A stretch of DNA of 64,000 bases from assembly GCA_035582835.1 (NCBI GenBank), contig JAYKAV010002553.1:95895-159894 (forward strand). The letters are read 5' to 3'. The translations under genes and the position numbers were made by a program. The notes under the pieces are model-generated. The model saw nothing but the letters and a program-made list of their open reading frames with translations. It was not told the origin of the DNA and ran no database searches. Numbering within the stretch: the stretch's first letter is position 1; every line of letters begins with the position of its first letter. Positions 59,901 through 64,000 of this stretch are shown here, in pieces. This DNA comes from Phoebastria nigripes (lineage: Eukaryota; Chordata; Aves; Procellariiformes; Diomedeidae).

Positions 59901-61930
59901 GTGAAGAGTGCTTTTTCCTGGAATCTAAATNCTCTGGGATAATCTGTGTTAGCAGGGCATGGGATGGTTCATTAAAGGCAAGTATAACAGACCTGGCTCA
60001 GTTAGTGAATTACATAGTGCTCCCAGGTCATTGCTTGCAATATAGAAAATTCATAAAGAGGGTGATTAGGGACACTGGACAGAAATCAGAGGACATATTA
60101 GCTGTCCAGCTCTCATGCTACAGAAACCTGACATACTGCTTCTCACAGATGGATTTGTTGTCCTTTATTTGGAGACTCTGGTAATCTCCAAACTCCTTAA
60201 GAAAAAACCAAGTTGGTCCATGTTTTGAAAACTGGATAAGAAATGTGGGTCTGCTCTCATTTATTCTAAGGCTCTTTTCCATGATGGCACTAAAGTGGGC
60301 TATAAAGCAAGCATAAATGCAATTTATGTCCATTACATGTAAAGAGGGATGAGTTCAAATGGTAATCCAGCCATGTATCATCGCGTTGCAGACTGGTAAA
60401 TGGAATCCATTACGGGACCGTGTCTCTGTCCAAGGTACTGAAACTGCACCATGTCTAAGAAATCGGTGAGAGAAGGTCACTTTATGTACCTTCCCATCGA
60501 CTACGAAATCTTTTTTTTTTCTTTTTTTTTTCTCACTGGTTTATGTTCTATTATATTCCTGCAGTAACATTTTAGATTAACAGCCCAGTTAATTAATATG
60601 GAATCCAAGTGGAAATGCTATAGAAGCACTTGTGACATTCACATTAATAACGGAGGGGTTCATCAAAATTAATGTTATTACAGTAAATACCAAGAAAATT
60701 AACTGTGATTAGCTCATTATTTTAAATTGTCCTCCCATCTGCATTTGGCTCTTCTAGACAGTTGTATGGAATAGGTATGGTGATGATTCAGGTCTTGGAA
60801 TCAGAAAGCAAACAGAAAGCACAATGAGCTGTGATCAGTATTAGAGAAAGACTCACTCTCACTTTGCTATAAGGCAGTTAAATAAGACTTGGAAGCCTCC
60901 TTTCCTCATGTCCCTATCCAACATATCTAGGTTGTTTTGGTAGTACCGAATAGAAATCATTTACTAATAATGAGAAGAGATTCCAATGTAGGAAAAGTTT
61001 CTCTGTGTGCGGTGCCATAGTTGTATTAGGAGACGATTCCTACATCAACCAGCTTTGAGGCTAAATTCATGTGATGATAGTAGATAAGAAAGAAAGTTAA
61101 GGTATAGCGTGATGATCACATGGAGTGACTTGACAACTACCAATTGGAAAAACAGACCTTATATTCAAGTCTTCTGAGACTTTATCCAGTATACTGTTAA
61201 TCTGAAAATACGTTCCACCACTATCACAAATATACAGAGAATATCTTTCTGGATAAAAGTACTATTCCATACCGTCCTTCTTGAATGTCTAACATAGAAA
61301 GCAAAAAGTTTATGCTGTGGCTACTTGTTTTGCAGAAACTTAAGCAAAGGACCCTAGCTTTGTCCACCAATAAAAAATCATCTTTTTGAGGCAAACAGGC
61401 CAAATCAAAATGTTCAGGTTCCCCACAATATTCAGGAAAATGAGAGGAAAAAAAGGAGTTTCAATTCAGAAAGCATATGAAATATGTGGGCATGCAGAAA
61501 GATATCCATGTGTTCTGCTCTGCAGCAGCAACACGAGTGTGCAGAATGAGGAATGCACAGATTTGCATTTTGCAAAATTGTCTGTTTGCTGTTTTCCACC
61601 TCTCATTTTCATGTTGAGTAAAAGACCGTATAAGATAAAGAGTCACCTGATGTAAATATTTGTAACTTGGCTTAACTGGAGCTATTTTGCTATGCTACAG
61701 AAAAGAAACTGGGCCTTAGAATGCTGCATAAATAAGAAATATAACAACAATAACATGTAGGAAATTAAACACTTGGTGTAGATAAAAGTAATGATAATTA
61801 AATAAAAAATATGCAAATAATGGAGGAAATCAGTTAACTACATATATACTTATTGAAGACATTACAGAAATGACCACTGCAGCACTTCCTCATCAGAGGT
61901 TGGAGGCATTGTTGTTGCAAGTAAAATGTC
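56936..61930. other. Noncoding stretch, no gene seen
   Basis: About 5 kb without a supportable gene. A purine-rich tract lies at 59337-59420 and a T/C tract at about 60510-60534. An AT-rich segment at 60560-60745 has several TAATTA-type words (see findings). Confidence 0.5.
57328..57365 (+). repeat. Possible MIR or L2 3'-end fragment
   Basis: CCCCAGCACTTTACACAATG followed by TCTGAGCAGTAATA resembles the 'taaagcactttgcacagtgcctggcacatagtaa' end shared by MIR and L2. It is very short, so tentative. Confidence 0.3.
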
Positions 61931-62016
61931 AAAGACTAAGATACACCCCAGTTTATGGATACCATCATCAGCTTCAGTGGAGCTATTCTGATTTATGCCA
62001 TTTTGAGATCTCATGG
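61931..62016. repeat. Palindromic amniote repeat copy (MITE-like)
   Basis: The central motif CTTCAGTGGAGCTATTCTGA and the arm TTTATGCCATTTTGAGATCT agree with the recalled '..gaagtcaatggagttattctgatttacaccagtgtaagtgagatc..'. The left arm is represented by AAGATACACCCCAGTTTATG. Same family as the units at 1.5, 27.9 and 56.6 kb. Confidence 0.5.
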
Positions 62017-62924
62017 AGAAGCTGGGGTGTCAAAACCAGAGTTTGCAAGAACTGAAAATCCACAGCAGTTTGGTTCAGTGATGTCTGTGCTCTTTCATAG
62101 GTATGATTTTTTTTCCCTAAAGCTCCTGTGATGTCCTTAGTGCTCTCCCCATTGATACTTGGTGAGAAGTGCCTCCAATCTGCATATAACTGATGCAGTA
62201 AAAATAAATAATAGAAAGAAATCATAGTCATTCCTGAATTAACTTTGGGTTTCATTTTAACATTCACGTTTAACAAAATGCCTCTTTTTGTAAGGAGAAT
62301 TGCTTTTTTTCTTGTTTTAAATTAGATTTTTTTCAAACAGAGAAATGAGTTTTCTGCTTCTGTTGAAGTTGAAGCAGAGATGACAAAATGAACTGCCTAG
62401 CTTTTTAACAGGAAACTTTACATTTGAAAATACCATTCTGAATAGAATCTGGGAATTTGTACACACTCATTTATCATAGAGGCCATGAAAGCAGTACCCT
62501 CCATTCCTGTCTAGAGAGAAGGAATGAGCTATCCCAGCAGTGATATAACTGCAAACTGCAGTTAAACATAGGAGACTTCTGAAGTCTACTACCATGGTCC
62601 ATTTCAAAGACAAACAATTTTTTCCCCTCTAAGGCCTGCTCTGGAACAGGAGAATATATGTCGTCTACCTGGCAGAAGGATCCTTCATTTTGTCTGTTGC
62701 CACTAAATTTGTTTTGCATCTTTAATGGAACCAACAAAAACTAACCAAGAAAATCATTAAGGTTAAATCTGCTCTGCTGGAATTGCTGTTCTGCTAGAAA
62801 ATATTTAGGTGTCTGAAAATGGGAAGTTGAAAGTGTGGTAGATGGGGCTATTGACTGATGCAATGGGTAACACACAGGTTGGATAAATCAGTGTGCGGTG
62901 GGGTTTGCAGTCCCAGCCTTTCNG
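62017..62924. other. Noncoding stretch, no gene seen
   Basis: No gene or clear repeat was recognised. Frames of 87-97 codons on the minus strand lack any known domain. Confidence 0.5.
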
Positions 62925-63055
62925 CTGTCTCTGGGTGTGACAGTGACAACTCAGTTTGTCCATGCCTTAGTTCATCCAGCTGTGATAATGATTGTCTTTC
63001 TGTCAGAGGCTGCTGAAGGGCTCTGGTTAGTTCATTAATGCACATAAAGACTTTT
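62925..63055 (+). repeat. MIR-like SINE, core and 3' half
   Basis: CTGTCTCTGGGTGTGACAGT is followed by CAACTCAGTTTGTCCATGCC, TTAGTTCATCCAGCTGTGAT and AATGATTGTCTTTCTGTCAG. Then comes GTTCATTAATGCACATAAAG. This follows a MIR-type SINE through the 'gtgtgacc..tcacttagt..gcctcagttcccatctgtaaaatggggataatgat' core to the 'attaatgtttgtaaagcgctttga' tail. It is the most complete SINE remnant in the window. The strand is plus. Confidence 0.6.
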
Positions 63056-63603
63056 TAGCATTTCCTGAAAGCATTACTGTCATTTACAAGGCACACCATT
63101 CTTGGTGTCAAATTAATCTGCAGCAATAAAGGACTGGGCTGCACACCTCTGACATACTACATCTGTAAAAGTATGTGCAGAGACTGCACATGTTTTGTGG
63201 AAAAAAAACACCTCTCTTTAGCCCCATCTATTAATTAATTTATTTTTTTAAAATGATTCAGAGACAATGTAACAGGGAAAGCAGCCAATTTGTAGTTCTC
63301 CATTCTGATTAAATGCTGCCTCTGTCTCTGATAATCCAGAGGGAAAAAAGGGGGGGATAATGGTGAGCATCTGAACTATTCTTTAACATATAAAATATGT
63401 TTTCCAGAGAAAAAAAAAAAAAAAAATCATTTTATGAAACAACTTTTCAATATACAAATAACCATCTTCCACACCTGTGTGTATGCACATGTGTACACAC
63501 ACCTTTGTAAAAATGAAAAGGTGAAAAAAGATTGGCAAAAGACACCTCAGGTGGCCATGAGCATTACTAATATCAAAACTCTTTTTATACATTAGTATCA
63601 TGC
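63056..63603. other. Noncoding stretch next to the LTR, no gene seen
   Basis: It contains a 17-bp A run at 63410-63426 and a short TG/CA stretch near 63476-63502. No gene was recognised. The sequence just outside the LTR end (minus strand, starting GCATGATACT) is not a retroviral primer-binding site. Confidence 0.6.
63410..63426. repeat. Poly-A homopolymer, 17 bp
   Basis: Seventeen consecutive A following TTTCCAGAG. It is a simple repeat, and no retroposed transcript was recognised upstream. Confidence 0.8.
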
Positions 63604-64000
63604 TGTCATGGTTTAACCCCAGCCAGCAACTAAGCACCACACAGCCACTCGCTCACTCCCCCATGGTGGGATGGGGGAGAGAATCGGAAGGGTAAAAGTG
63701 AGAAAACTCATGGGCTGAGATAAAGACAGTTTAATAGGGAAAGCAAAAGCCACGCACACAAGCAAAGCAAGACAAGGAATTCATTCACTACTTCCCATGG
63801 GCAGGCAGGTGTTCAGCCATCTCCAGGAAAGCAGGGCTCCATCACGCGTAACGGTTACTTGGGAAGACAAACGCCATCACTCCAAACACCCCCCCTTCCT
63901 TCTTCTTCCCCCAGCTTTATATGCTGAGCTTGACGTCATATGGTATAGAATACCCCATTGGCCAGTTGGGTTAGCTGTCCTGACTATGCTCCCTCCCAGC
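63604..64000 (-). mobile_element. Endogenous retrovirus LTR, truncated by the window edge
   Basis: On the plus strand the sequence begins TGTCATGGTTTAACCCCAGC. This is the complement of an LTR 3' terminus ending in ACA, of a type I recall as abundant in bird genomes. The promoter orientation gives the strand. Read on the minus strand there is a CCAAT box (63957-63961), a perfect cAMP-response element TGACGTCA (63931-63938) and a TATA box ATATAAA (63916-63922). A candidate polyadenylation signal ATTAAA follows (63730-63735), and the LTR end is at 63604. These are in the correct order for U3, R and U5. No primer-binding site follows the 3' end, so this is either a solo LTR or the 3' LTR of a provirus lying beyond position 64000. 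ERV class is not assigned. Confidence 0.88.
63916..63961 (-). promoter_or_regulatory. LTR core promoter: CCAAT, CRE and TATA boxes
   Basis: On the minus strand, CCAAT (63957-63961), TGACGTCA (63931-63938) and ATATAAA (63916-63922) sit within 46 bp in the usual upstream-to-downstream order. All three are exact or near-exact motif matches, so the promoter may still be able to bind factors. Transcription would run leftward into the window from about 63.89 kb. Confidence 0.65.

Overview
This window looks like intergenic or deep-intronic DNA from a bird. The clearest evidence is three CR1 LINE 3' ends of avian type: one near 15.25-15.43 kb, a gapped one at 28.08-28.97 kb, and one at 32.57-33.64 kb. 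The last two carry the CR1 3' terminal octamer repeat (ATTCTATG)n. An endogenous-retrovirus LTR of a kind common in bird genomes is cut off by the right edge. The remaining sequence is AT-rich and heavily decayed, with scattered single N calls and one long N run.

I could not support any host protein-coding exon, tRNA, rRNA, CpG-island promoter, CRISPR array or bacterial-style gene. Away from CR1, open frames are at most about 130 codons, show no family I recognise, and many lack an ATG. The only recognisable coding sequence is the 3' part of the CR1 reverse-transcriptase ORF.

Layout. 0-15 kb: decayed DNA with an old CR1 (3.9-4.2 kb), a 21-bp C run (9.79 kb), MIR-like SINE remnants (10.9 and 14.3 kb) and a remnant of a sauropsid repeat (12.6 kb). 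15-28 kb: a CR1 3' tail, a GC-rich block (17.5-17.7 kb), an AT-rich hexamer microsatellite (23.9 kb), a second sauropsid-repeat remnant (26.7 kb) and a palindromic MITE-like element (27.9 kb). 28-34 kb: two related CR1 copies in inverted orientation about 3.6 kb apart. One has its interior replaced by a 644-bp N run and the other is full of ambiguous bases. 34-64 kb: mostly featureless, with overlapping inverted repeats (35.1 kb), a Z-DNA-prone tract (36.8 kb), a 20-bp palindrome (41.1 kb), further MIR-like pieces (47.0, 48.8, 57.3 and 62.9 kb), a cluster of degenerate palindromic units (56.55-56.94 kb), another unit at 61.9 kb, and the LTR at 63.6 kb.

No undescribed multi-gene system was found. 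The observations most worth following are the recurring palindromic repeat family, the gap that falls inside the inverted CR1 pair, and the inverted repeats at 35.1 kb. Repeat family names rest on recalled consensus features; no search was run.
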